A DNA stretch of 64,000 bases from an uncultured Clostridia bacterium. Its GTDB lineage: Bacteria > Bacillota > Clostridia > Christensenellales > Borkfalkiaceae. The DNA is taken from the NCBI GenBank assembly GCA_947625025.1, contig CANQMQ010000002.1, forward strand, positions 1 to 64,000, read 5' to 3'. Shown here one piece after another: positions 51,793 through 59,458 of the stretch (position 1 is the stretch's first letter; each line of letters opens with the position of its first letter). The notes below the pieces were generated by a model, which worked only from the letters and a program-made list of their open reading frames with translations, was not told the DNA's origin and made no database searches. The translations under genes and the position numbers were made by a program.

Positions 51793-53868
51793 ATGAACGT
51801 CACCGAGCTGTTCGCATGCAACGTATTCAACGACGATGTCATGAAGAATTCTCTGCCCAAAGAGGTATACAACTCCCTCCGCAAAACCATCGATGAGGGC
51901 GCCCCGCTCGATACTTCCATCGCGGGAGCCGTAGCCAATGCGATGAAGGATTGGGCAATTACCCGCGGCGCCACCCACTACACCCACTGGTTTCAGCCCC
52001 TCACCAACCTCACGGCCGAGAAGCACGATAGCTTCATCGAACCTTCGGGGGATAAAGTCATCATGCAACTCACGGGCAAGAGCCTCATCGTGGGGGAGCC
52101 CGATGCCTCCTCCTTCCCCTCGGGGGGGACCCGTGCCACGGCATACGCCCGCGGCTATACGGCATGGGACCCGACTTCGCCCGCCTTCGTGAAGGAGGGC
52201 ACCCTCTACATCCCCACGGTATTCGTCTCCTATACGGGGGAGACCCTCGATAAGAAGGCGCCCCTGCTCAAATCCATGACGGCGCTCGACTTGCAGGCCA
52301 AACGGCTTTTGAAGCTCTTCGGCATCGATTGCAGGAAGGTGGCGACGACGGTAGGCCCCGAACAGGAGTATTTCTTGATCGATGAAGATGTCTACCTCAA
52401 GCGGAAGGACCTCATCTTGACGGGAAGGACGCTCTTTGGGGCACGGTCTGCCCGCGGGCAGGAGCTCGAAGATCACTACTTCGGCTCCCTCAAGACGCGT
52501 ATCTCCGAATACATGCGGGATTTGGATGAGACGCTGTGGAGCTACGGTATCTTCGCCAAGAGCAAGCACAACGAGGTAGCCCCCGCCCAGCACGAACTCG
52601 CACCCGTATTCACGACGACCAACGTCGCCGTCGATTCCAACCAACTCATGATGGAGCTGATGAAGAAGGTGGCGAAGAAGCACCACCTCGTCTGCCTCTT
52701 GCACGAGAAGCCCTTTGAGGGGGTGAACGGATCGGGCAAGCACAATAATTGGTCTGTCTCCACCGATACGGGGCTCAACCTGCTCGATCCCGGGGAGGCC
52801 CCCGAGGAGAATCCCCGCTTCATGCTCATCTTGGCGTGCGTCATTGCGGCAGTCGATAACTACCAAGGGGTCCTGCGTGCCTGCATCGCCTCAGCGGGAA
52901 ACGATCACCGCCTCGGTGCGGACGAAGCCCCGCCCGCCATCCTCTCCGTCTACCTCGGAGATCAGCTCGGCGCCCTCGTGGATAGCATCGTGAAGGGGAG
53001 GCAGTATGTGCCCAAGCGCCCCGTCCCGGGGTCCATCGGGGTGCCCTCCTCGCCCATTTTCCCCATCGATACCACAGACCGCAACCGCACTTCGCCCTTT
53101 GCCTTCACGGGCAACAAGTTCGAATTCCGCATGCTCGGCTCCCAGGCCTCCGTAGCAGACCCCAACATCGTCCTCAACACCATCGTGGCGGAGGAATTCG
53201 GCAGGGCGGTGGAGGCACTTGCGGGGGCAAAGGATCTCAAGCGGGCATGCCGCAGCTACACCGAGACCCTCCTGAAGGAGCATTACCGCATCATCTTCAA
53301 TTATAACGGTTACGGCCCCGATTGGGAGGCGGAGGCGGAGCGCAGAGGCCTTCTCAACAACAAGACGACGGCAGACGCCGTCCCCGAACTTTTTAAGCGG
53401 GAGAACATCGACGTGTTTGTGCGGCAGGGGGTGTACACCGAAAAGGAAGTTTTGGCCCGTGCCAACATTCAGCTCGAGAACTACGCCAAGACCATCGCCA
53501 TCGAGGCCCGTACCATGCTCGAGATGGGCAGGCAGGATATCTATCCCGCCGTAAACGCCTACCTCGGAGAGCTGTGCTCGGTGATCGCCGCCAAGCGCGC
53601 CATCGGCAAAAATCTCCCCACCGATGCGGACATGGTACTTGCGGAGAAGCTCTCCTCCCTGAATGAGGCCTTCTTTCGGGCGATGGAGACATTGGAGCAG
53701 GGCCTCGCCTCCCTTCCCGAAGGCGCCGCCGCGGCAGAGCGGGCCGCCCACCAAATCGTTCCCGATATGGAGGCGATGCGCCGCCTCTCCGATGAGATGG
53801 AGACCCTCACTTCCTCCCGTTATTGGCCGTACCCCACCTACAGCGAACTTTTATACAGCGTAAAATAA
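51793..53868 (+). CDS. glnN: Glutamine synthetase type III
   Basis: This 691-residue enzyme of the GSIII family forms dodecamers and makes glutamine from glutamate, ammonia and ATP. It has the N-terminal region typical of the type, THYTHWFQPLT, DKVIMQLTGKSL, and the active-site motifs TVGPEQEYFLID, KHNEVAPAQHELAP, HEKPFEGVNGSGKHNNWS and NRTSPFAFTGNKFEFRMLGS. The length is close to other GSIII enzymes (about 700). GSIII is common in Bacteroides and gut Clostridia. It is a single gene; no nitrogen regulator is adjacent. Confidence 0.96.
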   Translation: MNVTELFACNVFNDDVMKNSLPKEVYNSLRKTIDEGAPLDTSIAGAVANAMKDWAITRGATHYTHWFQPLTNLTAEKHDSFIEPSGDKVIMQLTGKSLIVGEPDASSFPSGGTRATAYARGYTAWDPTSPAFVKEGTLYIPTVFVSYTGETLDKKAPLLKSMTALDLQAKRLLKLFGIDCRKVATTVGPEQEYFLIDEDVYLKRKDLILTGRTLFGARSARGQELEDHYFGSLKTRISEYMRDLDETLWSYGIFAKSKHNEVAPAQHELAPVFTTTNVAVDSNQLMMELMKKVAKKHHLVCLLHEKPFEGVNGSGKHNNWSVSTDTGLNLLDPGEAPEENPRFMLILACVIAAVDNYQGVLRACIASAGNDHRLGADEAPPAILSVYLGDQLGALVDSIVKGRQYVPKRPVPGSIGVPSSPIFPIDTTDRNRTSPFAFTGNKFEFRMLGSQASVADPNIVLNTIVAEEFGRAVEALAGAKDLKRACRSYTETLLKEHYRIIFNYNGYGPDWEAEAERRGLLNNKTTADAVPELFKRENIDVFVRQGVYTEKEVLARANIQLENYAKTIAIEARTMLEMGRQDIYPAVNAYLGELCSVIAAKRAIGKNLPTDADMVLAEKLSSLNEAFFRAMETLEQGLASLPEGAAAAERAAHQIVPDMEAMRRLSDEMETLTSSRYWPYPTYSELLYSVK

Positions 53869-53871
53869 TCT

Positions 53872-53899
53872 ACGGCCTCCCTTCGGGGAGGCCGTATCT
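53872..53899 (+). terminator. Rho-independent terminator of glnN
   Basis: ACGGCCTCC / GGAGGCCGT stem with a 6-nt loop and ATCTT after it, 4 nt behind the glnN stop. Confidence 0.75.
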
Positions 53900-53934
53900 T
53901 GCATGGGTTTCTCCAAATTTATAAGGGTCTTATC

Positions 53935-53962
53935 TTGCGCCGCCCATCGGGCGGCGTATAAT
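53935..53962 (+). promoter_or_regulatory. Integrase promoter with a palindrome in the spacer
   Basis: TTGCGC (53935-53940), a 16-nt spacer and TATAAT (53957-53962). The region between and into the -35 box is a near-perfect palindrome, CGCCGCCC (53938-53945), ATC, GGGCGGCG (53949-53956), ideally placed for a repressor or as a hairpin. Confidence 0.6.
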
Positions 53963-53985
53963 TTGAGTCAACGAAGGAGGAACTT

Positions 53986-54900
53986 ATGTTATATCAAACA
54001 TGGCTCGAAGATTGGCTCAGGTTGTACGTCAAGCCCTCGACGAAGGCGCGGACGTACCAAAAGTACGAAGGGGCGGCGCGGAAGTACCTCTTGCCCGCCC
54101 TCGGAAGCTACGAAGCGGAGGCGCTCACGGCGCCCGTGCTCCAACAGTTTGCGGCGTCCCTCGGGGAGCGCGGCCTCGCGCCCAACACGGTGAACGGCGT
54201 GATCTCCGTCCTCAAGGCATCCTTGAAGCGGGGCGTCGCGCTCGGGGTATTGGAGCGGGAGTATTCGGATAGCATCGTCCGCCCGAAGGGGCGGCAGGGG
54301 CAGGTCTCCTGCTTCAGCAAGGAAGAGCAGAGAAAGCTCGAGAAGTATATCTTGGAGAGCCGCCGCCCCGAGCTCTTCGGGATTTTGCTCAGCCTCTATT
54401 CGGGGCTCCGCATCGGCGAACTGCTTGCCCTCACCTGGGAGGATGTGGATCTCGGGAAGGGGACGATTACCGTAAACAAATCCTGCCGCGATAGTTGGGG
54501 GGAGAACGGGTACGTAAAACTATTCGATACCCCCAAGACGGCGAGCTCGGAGCGCATCATCCCCCTCCCCCGAAAGTTGGTCCGCTCCATGCGGGAGCTC
54601 AAGAAGAGGGAAGGCGGCAAGTTCGTGGTGGCGGGGAGGAGTGTCTACGGCGCACAGGTCCGCTCCTATCAGCGTACCTTCTCATCGGTGTTGAAGCGGC
54701 TCCGTATCCCGCACAGGGGCTTCCACGCCCTTCGGCATACCTTCGCCACCCGTGCCCTCGAAGTGGGCATGGACGTAAGGACGCTCTCCGAACTCTTGGG
54801 GCACACCAACCCCGCGCTCACCCTCTCCCGCTACGGCCATTCCATGATGGAGCACAAGCGGGAGATGATGAATAAAATCGGGAAGCTGTTCCCCGAATGA
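53986..54900 (+). CDS. Tyrosine recombinase / integrase, orphan
   Basis: This 304-residue recombinase has an N-terminal SAM-like DNA-binding domain (about 1-90) and a catalytic domain. The active-site set is complete: Arg142 (SGLRIGELLAL), Lys in TPKTAS (about 184), His247 and Arg250 (FHALRHTF), His273 (LLGHTNPAL) and Tyr283 (SRYGHS). It looks more like a mobile-element integrase than XerC/XerD, but no excisionase, phage gene or tRNA attachment site is nearby. The ribosome binding site AAGGAGGAA is strong. It may be the last piece of a decayed element or a domesticated recombinase. Confidence 0.88.
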   Translation: MLYQTWLEDWLRLYVKPSTKARTYQKYEGAARKYLLPALGSYEAEALTAPVLQQFAASLGERGLAPNTVNGVISVLKASLKRGVALGVLEREYSDSIVRPKGRQGQVSCFSKEEQRKLEKYILESRRPELFGILLSLYSGLRIGELLALTWEDVDLGKGTITVNKSCRDSWGENGYVKLFDTPKTASSERIIPLPRKLVRSMRELKKREGGKFVVAGRSVYGAQVRSYQRTFSSVLKRLRIPHRGFHALRHTFATRALEVGMDVRTLSELLGHTNPALTLSRYGHSMMEHKREMMNKIGKLFPE

Positions 54901-54911
54901 TGTGCCTTTTC

Positions 54912-54940
54912 TTGCATTTCGGGTTAAGATGTGCTATAAT
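54912..54940 (+). promoter_or_regulatory. Promoter of the phosphoesterase operon
   Basis: TTGCAT (54912-54917), 17 nt, TATAAT (54935-54940), about 18 nt before the chosen GTG start at 54958. Confidence 0.7.
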
Positions 54941-54957
54941 TTTGGGTGGAGGGGAGT

Positions 54958-55644
54958 GTGCACTACGTCATTTCGGATCTCCACGGGGAATACGACCTCT
55001 TCATAGAGCTCTTGAGCCGCATCGGGTTCGGTGCGGAGGATACCCTGTACGTCTGCGGAGACATCGTGGATAAGGGGCTCCGATCGGTGCACCTGCTCGA
55101 TGCCATTTCTAAAATGCCCAATGCAAAGGTCATTGCGGGCAACCATGAATACGCCTTCCTCAAGCACTATTGGGGGCTCATGCAGAGTGCCGAAAACTAC
55201 GATGCCGTCCTCGAAGAGCTGAAAAGTTACTTCGAGGGGGACGGAGCCCTGCTCTCCTGGGAGCTCGTCGATTGGATGGAGGCCCTGCCGTATTCCATCG
55301 AGGAAGAGGAGTTTGTCTGCGTGCATGCAGGTATCCCCTTCAAGGGGGGAGCCCTTCTGCCTTTAAGTACGGCAACCCCCGAGCAGCTCGTCTACGATAG
55401 GGTATTCAAGGAGCCCGAAGTGGGGCAAGGCGCGGAGAAGTGCGTCTTTTTCGGGCACACGCCCACGAGCTACCTCACAGGGGGAGAGGGGAAGATCTTG
55501 GCCTACCGCCGTGCGGGCGGGGACGGAGAGCACATCGGAAGCTACTACAAGGTGCATCTCGATACGGGGGTATGGCTCACGGGGGTGCTCGGGTGCTTCT
55601 GTGTGGAGACCTGCCGCTGTTATTATGTAAAAAAACGGGGGTAA
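54958..55644 (+). CDS. PrpE/ApaH-like metallophosphoesterase
   Basis: This 228-residue calcineurin-like phosphoesterase starts at a GTG (54958) 5 nt after GGAGG, giving VHYVISDLHGEYDL; an upstream in-frame GTG at 54946 overlaps the ribosome binding site. Metal ligands are DLHG, CGDIVDKG, AGNHEYAF, a later HAGIP and FGHTPTSY. The family includes serine/threonine phosphatases and dinucleoside tetraphosphatases; the substrate is unknown. It is the first gene of a likely run with dut, trmB and the iron alcohol dehydrogenase. Confidence 0.88.
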   Translation: MHYVISDLHGEYDLFIELLSRIGFGAEDTLYVCGDIVDKGLRSVHLLDAISKMPNAKVIAGNHEYAFLKHYWGLMQSAENYDAVLEELKSYFEGDGALLSWELVDWMEALPYSIEEEEFVCVHAGIPFKGGALLPLSTATPEQLVYDRVFKEPEVGQGAEKCVFFGHTPTSYLTGGEGKILAYRRAGGDGEHIGSYYKVHLDTGVWLTGVLGCFCVETCRCYYVKKRG

Positions 55645-55680
55645 CCCCTTACCGTAAACGGATCAACAAAGGAGCGAGGT

Positions 55681-56109
55681 ATGAAAGTAACCGTAAAGAA
55701 ATTGAAAGAGGAGGCAAAATTGCCCACTTACGGCACCCGCGGTGCGGCGGGGGCAGACCTCTACACCGCAGAGGGGGGCATTGTTCCCGCGGGGGAGACC
55801 CGCTTCTTCCACACGGGCATTGCCGTGGAACTGCCCGAGGGGACGGTGGGGCTCATCTACGCGAGGAGCGGCCTCTCCTGCAAGCAAGACCTCGCTCCCG
55901 CCAACAAGGTGGGCGTCATCGATAGCGATTACCGCGGTGAGATCGTCGTCGCCCTCCACAACCATGGGAAGGAGGAGAGGGCGGTAAAACTCGGAGACCG
56001 CATCGCCCAACTCGTCGTAACTCCCTACCTCACCGCCGATTTCGAGGAGGGGGACCTCTCGGATACCAACCGCGGCGGGGGCGGATTCGGCTCCACGGGG
56101 AGGGCATAA
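55681..56109 (+). CDS. dut: dUTP diphosphatase
   Basis: This 142-residue trimeric dUTPase converts dUTP to dUMP and keeps uracil out of DNA. All five motifs are present: AAGADLYTA, YARSGLSCKQ, GVIDSDYRGEI, GDRIAQLVV and the C-terminal RGGGGFGSTG that closes the active site. The start follows AAAGGAGCGAGGT. trmB begins 3 nt after the stop. Confidence 0.96.
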   Translation: MKVTVKKLKEEAKLPTYGTRGAAGADLYTAEGGIVPAGETRFFHTGIAVELPEGTVGLIYARSGLSCKQDLAPANKVGVIDSDYRGEIVVALHNHGKEERAVKLGDRIAQLVVTPYLTADFEEGDLSDTNRGGGGFGSTGRA

Positions 56110-56112
56110 CGA

Positions 56113-56796
56113 ATGCGTATGCGCAAAAAACGGCACTTGGAGGAGCGCATGGAGGCATGCGGCGCCCTCCTTCTCGCCCGCGGGAAGCCCTGCCCCAATT
56201 TGAAGGAGGCGGCGGAAAACTTTCGTTCCCTTCTCGATTTTGAGGAGATCTTCGGCAACGGTAACCCCGTCGAACTCGAAGTGGGGTGCGGCAACGGGGG
56301 CTTTTTGTTGACGCTTGCGGCGCGTACCCCCGAAGTCAACTACGTCGCCGCGGAGCTGTGTTCCAACGTCATTTTAACGGCGATGGAGCGCATGCGGGCG
56401 GCGGGGCTTTCCAATGTGCGGTTTCTGAACATTCCCGCGGAGATCCTGCCCTGCTATATGCCCCCGCACAGCGTCCGCCGTATCTATTTGAATTTTTCCA
56501 CGCCGCTCCCCGGGAGCACCCATGAAAGACAGCGGCTGACTTCCTCCCGCTTTCTGCAAATTTACAGGGAGATCTTAACGGATGGGGGAGAGATCGTGCA
56601 AAAGACGGATAGCCTGCCCTTCTTCGAATACTCCCTTGCACAGTTCGAAAAGGAGGGCTTTTCGGTGCACGACGTCACCTACGACCTCCACCATAGCCCG
56701 TATGCGGAGGGCAACATCATAACCGAATACGAGGCAAATTTTCTAAAACAGGGCCTGCCCATTTGCCGCGCAGTTGCCCGCAAGGAGGGCATATGA
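56113..56796 (+). CDS. trmB: tRNA (guanine-N7-)-methyltransferase
   Basis: This 227-residue SAM-dependent enzyme makes m7G46 in tRNA. The SAM-binding motif is VELEVGCGNGGFLLTLA, followed by NYVAAELCSNVILTAMERM. The catalytic region reads VRRIYLNFSTPLPGSTHERQRLTSSRFL; most TrmB proteins have NFPDPWPKxxHxKRR here, so the Asp-Pro-Trp core is altered to Ser-Thr-Pro. The ATG at 56113 or 56119 is possible. The stop overlaps the next gene (ATGA). Confidence 0.9.
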   Translation: MRMRKKRHLEERMEACGALLLARGKPCPNLKEAAENFRSLLDFEEIFGNGNPVELEVGCGNGGFLLTLAARTPEVNYVAAELCSNVILTAMERMRAAGLSNVRFLNIPAEILPCYMPPHSVRRIYLNFSTPLPGSTHERQRLTSSRFLQIYREILTDGGEIVQKTDSLPFFEYSLAQFEKEGFSVHDVTYDLHHSPYAEGNIITEYEANFLKQGLPICRAVARKEGI

Positions 56797-57878
56797 ACGA
56801 ACTTCCCACGAAGGTACTCTTTGGCAGGGGGTGCGTCCTCGAACACGCCCACCTCCTTGCTTCACTCGGCAAGCATGCGCTCATCGTAACGGGCTCCTCC
56901 TCCAAAAATAACGGGGCCCTTTCAGACATGGTATGCGCACTTTCCATGAACGGTCAGCATGTCACGGTGTTCGACCGCGTCACCCCCAACCCGAAGCTCG
57001 GCACCGTTCGGGAGGGGGTTGCCCTCCTGAAGGCGGCCTCGGCGGACTTTGTTATCGGCATCGGGGGTGGGTCTCCCATGGATGCGGCGAAGGCCGTTGC
57101 CCTTTTGGCCGTCCAACCGCGGAGGGACGGGGAAGTGTTTCTCGGCAACTATGCCCCCAAGGCACTCCCGCTCGCCCTTGTGCCGACGACGGCGGGCACG
57201 GGGAGCGAGGTGACCCAATACGCCATCCTCACCAACCCCGAGCAGGAGACCAAGACGAGCATCTCTTCCCCCGCCCTCTTTGCAAAGTTCGCCTTCCTCG
57301 ATGGGTCGTATACCGACGGGCTCTCCGTAAAAAATACGGTATCTCCCGCCCTCGATGCCTTCTCCCATGCGGTGGAGAGCCTGCTCACCACGGGCTCCAC
57401 TCCCGAATCCGAACGATATGCCGAAATGGCGCTCAAACTGCTTGCACCCCTGCTCGGGCGCACCAATGGGCCGCTTGAGAAGGAGGAGCGCGATAGGCTC
57501 CTGTATGCCTCCACCGTGGCGGGCATGGCAATTGCGTTTACGGGAACTACCGCGGTGCACGGCATGGGGTATCAACTCACCTACCACTGCGGCATCGACC
57601 ACGGCAGGGCAAACGCCCTCCTGCTCGGGGAGACGCTCAGGCTGTGTAGGGAGAAGGAAATTCCCGCTCTGCATACCATAGAGCAGGCATTCGGAAGAGA
57701 CGTGGAGGAAATTTGCGCCCTGCTCGATGCCCTCTTGGGGGAGCGGGAGCCTATTCCAAGGGAGGAGCTTGTGGAGTTTGCCCGCCGCTCCGAGGGAAAT
57801 AAAAACATCAAAAAATCGGCGTATGCGCCCACCCCGGAAGAAATCAGGCGCATCTTCCTGCATTCCTTCGGGGCATGA
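56793..57878 (+). CDS. Iron-containing alcohol dehydrogenase
   Basis: This 361-residue group III alcohol dehydrogenase has NAD(P)-binding GIGGGSPMDAAKAVA, PTTAGTGSEVTQ, and the metal ligands in SPALDAFSHAVES, HGMGYQLTYHCGIDHG. The reaction is alcohol to aldehyde or ketone with NAD(P); the substrate cannot be told. A 30-residue earlier frame start lies inside trmB; the ATG at 56793, overlapping the trmB stop, fits the family start (KVLFGRG) best. Confidence 0.92.
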   Translation: MNELPTKVLFGRGCVLEHAHLLASLGKHALIVTGSSSKNNGALSDMVCALSMNGQHVTVFDRVTPNPKLGTVREGVALLKAASADFVIGIGGGSPMDAAKAVALLAVQPRRDGEVFLGNYAPKALPLALVPTTAGTGSEVTQYAILTNPEQETKTSISSPALFAKFAFLDGSYTDGLSVKNTVSPALDAFSHAVESLLTTGSTPESERYAEMALKLLAPLLGRTNGPLEKEERDRLLYASTVAGMAIAFTGTTAVHGMGYQLTYHCGIDHGRANALLLGETLRLCREKEIPALHTIEQAFGRDVEEICALLDALLGEREPIPREELVEFARRSEGNKNIKKSAYAPTPEEIRRIFLHSFGA

Positions 57879-57946
57879 TGCTTCCGTAACCCTATCTATC
57901 GTAACCATTACGAATCAGCCCTTTTGAAGGGGACGTCATAGGACAA

Positions 57947-57978
57947 CCCACCTCCCTCATAGTATGGAGGGAGGTGGG
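57947..57978 (+). promoter_or_regulatory. Hairpin that sequesters the sigK ribosome binding site
   Basis: CCCACCTCCCTC (57947-57958) pairs perfectly over 12 bp with GAGGGAGGTGGG (57967-57978); the loop is 8 nt. The right arm contains the whole GGAGGGAGG ribosome binding site and ends 2 nt before the ATG at 57981. No T-tract follows, so this is not a normal terminator. It should block initiation until unwound or bypassed. Confidence 0.75.
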
Positions 57979-57980
57979 GC

Positions 57981-58682
57981 ATGATAGAACTCTTTTACGC
58001 CGTGCTTGCACGGCTCTTTTTCTTTACGGGGTCGTATGCGGACGGAAGTTCGTATCCCAAGCCGCTCTCCAAGGAGGAGGAAGCGAAATACCTTGCACTT
58101 GCGCGGGCGGGGGATAAGCATGCAAAGGATATGCTCGTCAAGCACAACATGCGGCTGGTGGCGCATATCGTAAAGAAATACAGTGGGGCGGCGGAGACGG
58201 ACGACATGCTCTCCGTGGGCTCCATCGGGCTCATCAAGGCCATCAATACCTTCGAGGAAGGGCACGGCACCCGTCTTGCGACCTACACGGCTCGGTGTAT
58301 CGAAAATGAAATTCTGATGCTCATCCGTGCAGGGAAGAAGCATAAGAGCAACGTCTCCCTCTCAGACCCTGTAGGCACCGATAAGGATGGCAACGAGCTC
58401 ACCCTCATGGACCTGCTCTTCGAGAAGGAGGATAAGGTCTTTGCGGGCGTGGAGCGGAGCCTGATGCAGGAAAAATTCTTGAGCGCCATCAAGAGCCTGC
58501 TTACCGAACGGGAGACGGTAATTATCAGTTTGCGTTACGCCCTCTGCGGGGGCGCCCCGATGGCACAGAGGGAAGTTGCGCAAAAGCTGAAGATCTCCCG
58601 CTCCTATGTCTCCCGCCTTGAAAAGAAGGCCCTCGAAAAACTCCGCCGCGGCCTCAAGCGCGAAGATTTCTTCAGCGATTGA
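57981..58682 (+). CDS. sigK: Sporulation sigma factor SigK, uninterrupted
   Basis: This 233-residue late mother-cell sigma factor has a short hydrophobic N-terminus (LFYAVLARLFFFTGSY) like the pro-sequence of Bacillus pro-SigK. Region 2 follows (NMRLVAHIVKKY, SVGSIGLIKAINTFEEGHGTRLATYTARCIENEILM), and region 4 has the helix-turn-helix AQREVAQKLKISRSYVSRLEKKAL. No insertion element splits the gene, unlike the skin element of B. subtilis. Its ribosome binding site lies in a 12-bp hairpin. SigE is the alternative, but the FFFTGSY pro-region and the conserved LSDPVGTDKDGNE favour SigK. Confidence 0.9.
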   Translation: MIELFYAVLARLFFFTGSYADGSSYPKPLSKEEEAKYLALARAGDKHAKDMLVKHNMRLVAHIVKKYSGAAETDDMLSVGSIGLIKAINTFEEGHGTRLATYTARCIENEILMLIRAGKKHKSNVSLSDPVGTDKDGNELTLMDLLFEKEDKVFAGVERSLMQEKFLSAIKSLLTERETVIISLRYALCGGAPMAQREVAQKLKISRSYVSRLEKKALEKLRRGLKREDFFSD

Positions 58683-58689
58683 CGTGTGC

Positions 58690-59040
58690 CATCCCCTCGC
58701 TACGCTCGGGATGAGGGTGGAAGGTGCGGGATGAGGGTGGAAGGTGCGGAATGCCCCCTGTGCCTCATCTCGAGATCCCGTAGGGGCTGAGGGGACAAGG
58801 CTTCCAATCCGTCATGCTTTCTCCTCATCCCGAACCCCCGCAGGGGGTGAGAGGATGGAGTGGAATGAGGGCGGGGGAGTGTGTCATTTCGAATGCCGCT
58901 TCTGATTGTGCTACCACTGCGGCGGCACGAGCCCGCAGGGCGAAGTACTAAGCCGCCGTAGGCGGCGCATGGAGAAATCTCATGATTAGTAGCCCGAGAT
59001 GTCTCGGCTGCGCTACGCTTCGCTCGACATGACAGTCCTG
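58690..59040 (+). repeat. Dispersed intergenic repeat block, copy 4
   Basis: The sigK to XRE interval is filled with repeat motifs. CCCTCGCTACGCTCGGGATGAGGG is at about 58694. GGATGAGGGTGGAAGGTGCGG occurs twice in tandem at 58708-58750. CTCATCCCGAACCCCCGCAGG is at 58823. The TCATTTCGAATGCCGC...GAGAAATCTC element is at 58881-58982, here with a variant middle (CCGCCGTAGGCGGCG). An inverted pair GAGATGTCTCGGCTGCGC...GACATGACA is at 58993-59034. No coding gene is supported. Confidence 0.7.
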
Positions 59041-59050
59041 TCATCTTGAC

Positions 59051-59079
59051 GAAAAAAAGACCCCGCGGGGCCTTTTTTA
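59051..59079. terminator. Bidirectional terminator after the XRE gene
   Basis: GACCCCGCGGGGCC stem flanked by a run of seven A and a run of six T, so it works on both strands; it lies 15 nt beyond the XRE stop codon. Confidence 0.8.
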
Positions 59080-59093
59080 TCCATGAAACCGTT

Positions 59094-59333
59094 CTATTTG
59101 CTGTCGTCCGAGGGAGGATAGGGCGTCGGGTCGTCCGTTCGCCCCAAGAGGTAATCGATACTCGTATGATAAAACGCCGCAAGACGAATGAGCACGTCGG
59201 TGGGGAGGTCGTTTTCGCCCGTCTCATATTTGGAATACCCCGTCTGGGACATCCCGAGTATGCGCGCAACCTCCGTCTGATTCAAATCATGATCTTCCCG
59301 CATATCGCGGATCCTTCGATACACCGTTCTCAT
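59094..59333 (-). CDS. XRE-family helix-turn-helix regulator
   Basis: This 79-residue protein consists almost entirely of a Cro/CI-type HTH (RIRDMREDHDLNQTEVARIL, GMSQTGYSKYETGENDLP) followed by LIRLAAFYHTSIDYLLGRTD. A longer reading to 59378 is less likely since it crosses a TATAAT box. It is probably a repressor. The inverted repeat ATTCTACC / GGTAGAAT (59332-59375) covers its start codon and promoter and lies beside the -35 box of the divergent PH-domain gene. Confidence 0.9.
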   Translation of the reverse strand: MRTVYRRIRDMREDHDLNQTEVARILGMSQTGYSKYETGENDLPTDVLIRLAAFYHTSIDYLLGRTDDPTPYPPSDDSK

Positions 59334-59375
59334 TCTACCCAATCCCAAAAAAATTATAACATAAATCGGTAGAAT
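59332..59375. promoter_or_regulatory. Candidate operator of the XRE regulator
   Basis: ATTCTACC (59332-59339) and GGTAGAAT (59368-59375) form an 8-bp perfect inverted repeat separated by 28 nt. One arm spans the start codon of the regulator and the other lies 3 nt before the -35 box of the divergent promoter, so both genes could be controlled. Confidence 0.5.
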
Positions 59376-59378
59376 CAC

Positions 59379-59407
59379 TTGACATTTAACCTGTTTCAGG
59401 TTACAAT
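59379..59407 (+). promoter_or_regulatory. Promoter of the PH-domain gene
   Basis: TTGACA (59379-59384), 17 nt, TACAAT (59402-59407), start near 59414. The leader of about 45 nt has GGTGG at 59445-59449 ahead of the ATG at 59459. Confidence 0.7.
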
Positions 59408-59458
59408 AAGAACAATGAAGAGGAATTCTTCAAAATTTTACGTCATGGTGGCAAAAAA

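Noticed and set aside
49591..52866. A 1091-codon open frame on the reverse strand across the GH43-like gene and glnN
   Set aside because: It is antisense to two clearly real genes and their intergenic signals. GC-rich codon use leaves few stops in one antisense frame; the translation has no domain or sensible composition.
53986..58682. Integrase and sigK as a skin-like element
   Set aside because: sigK is complete and uninterrupted, and the genes between (phosphoesterase, dut, trmB, alcohol dehydrogenase) are ordinary chromosomal genes on one strand.
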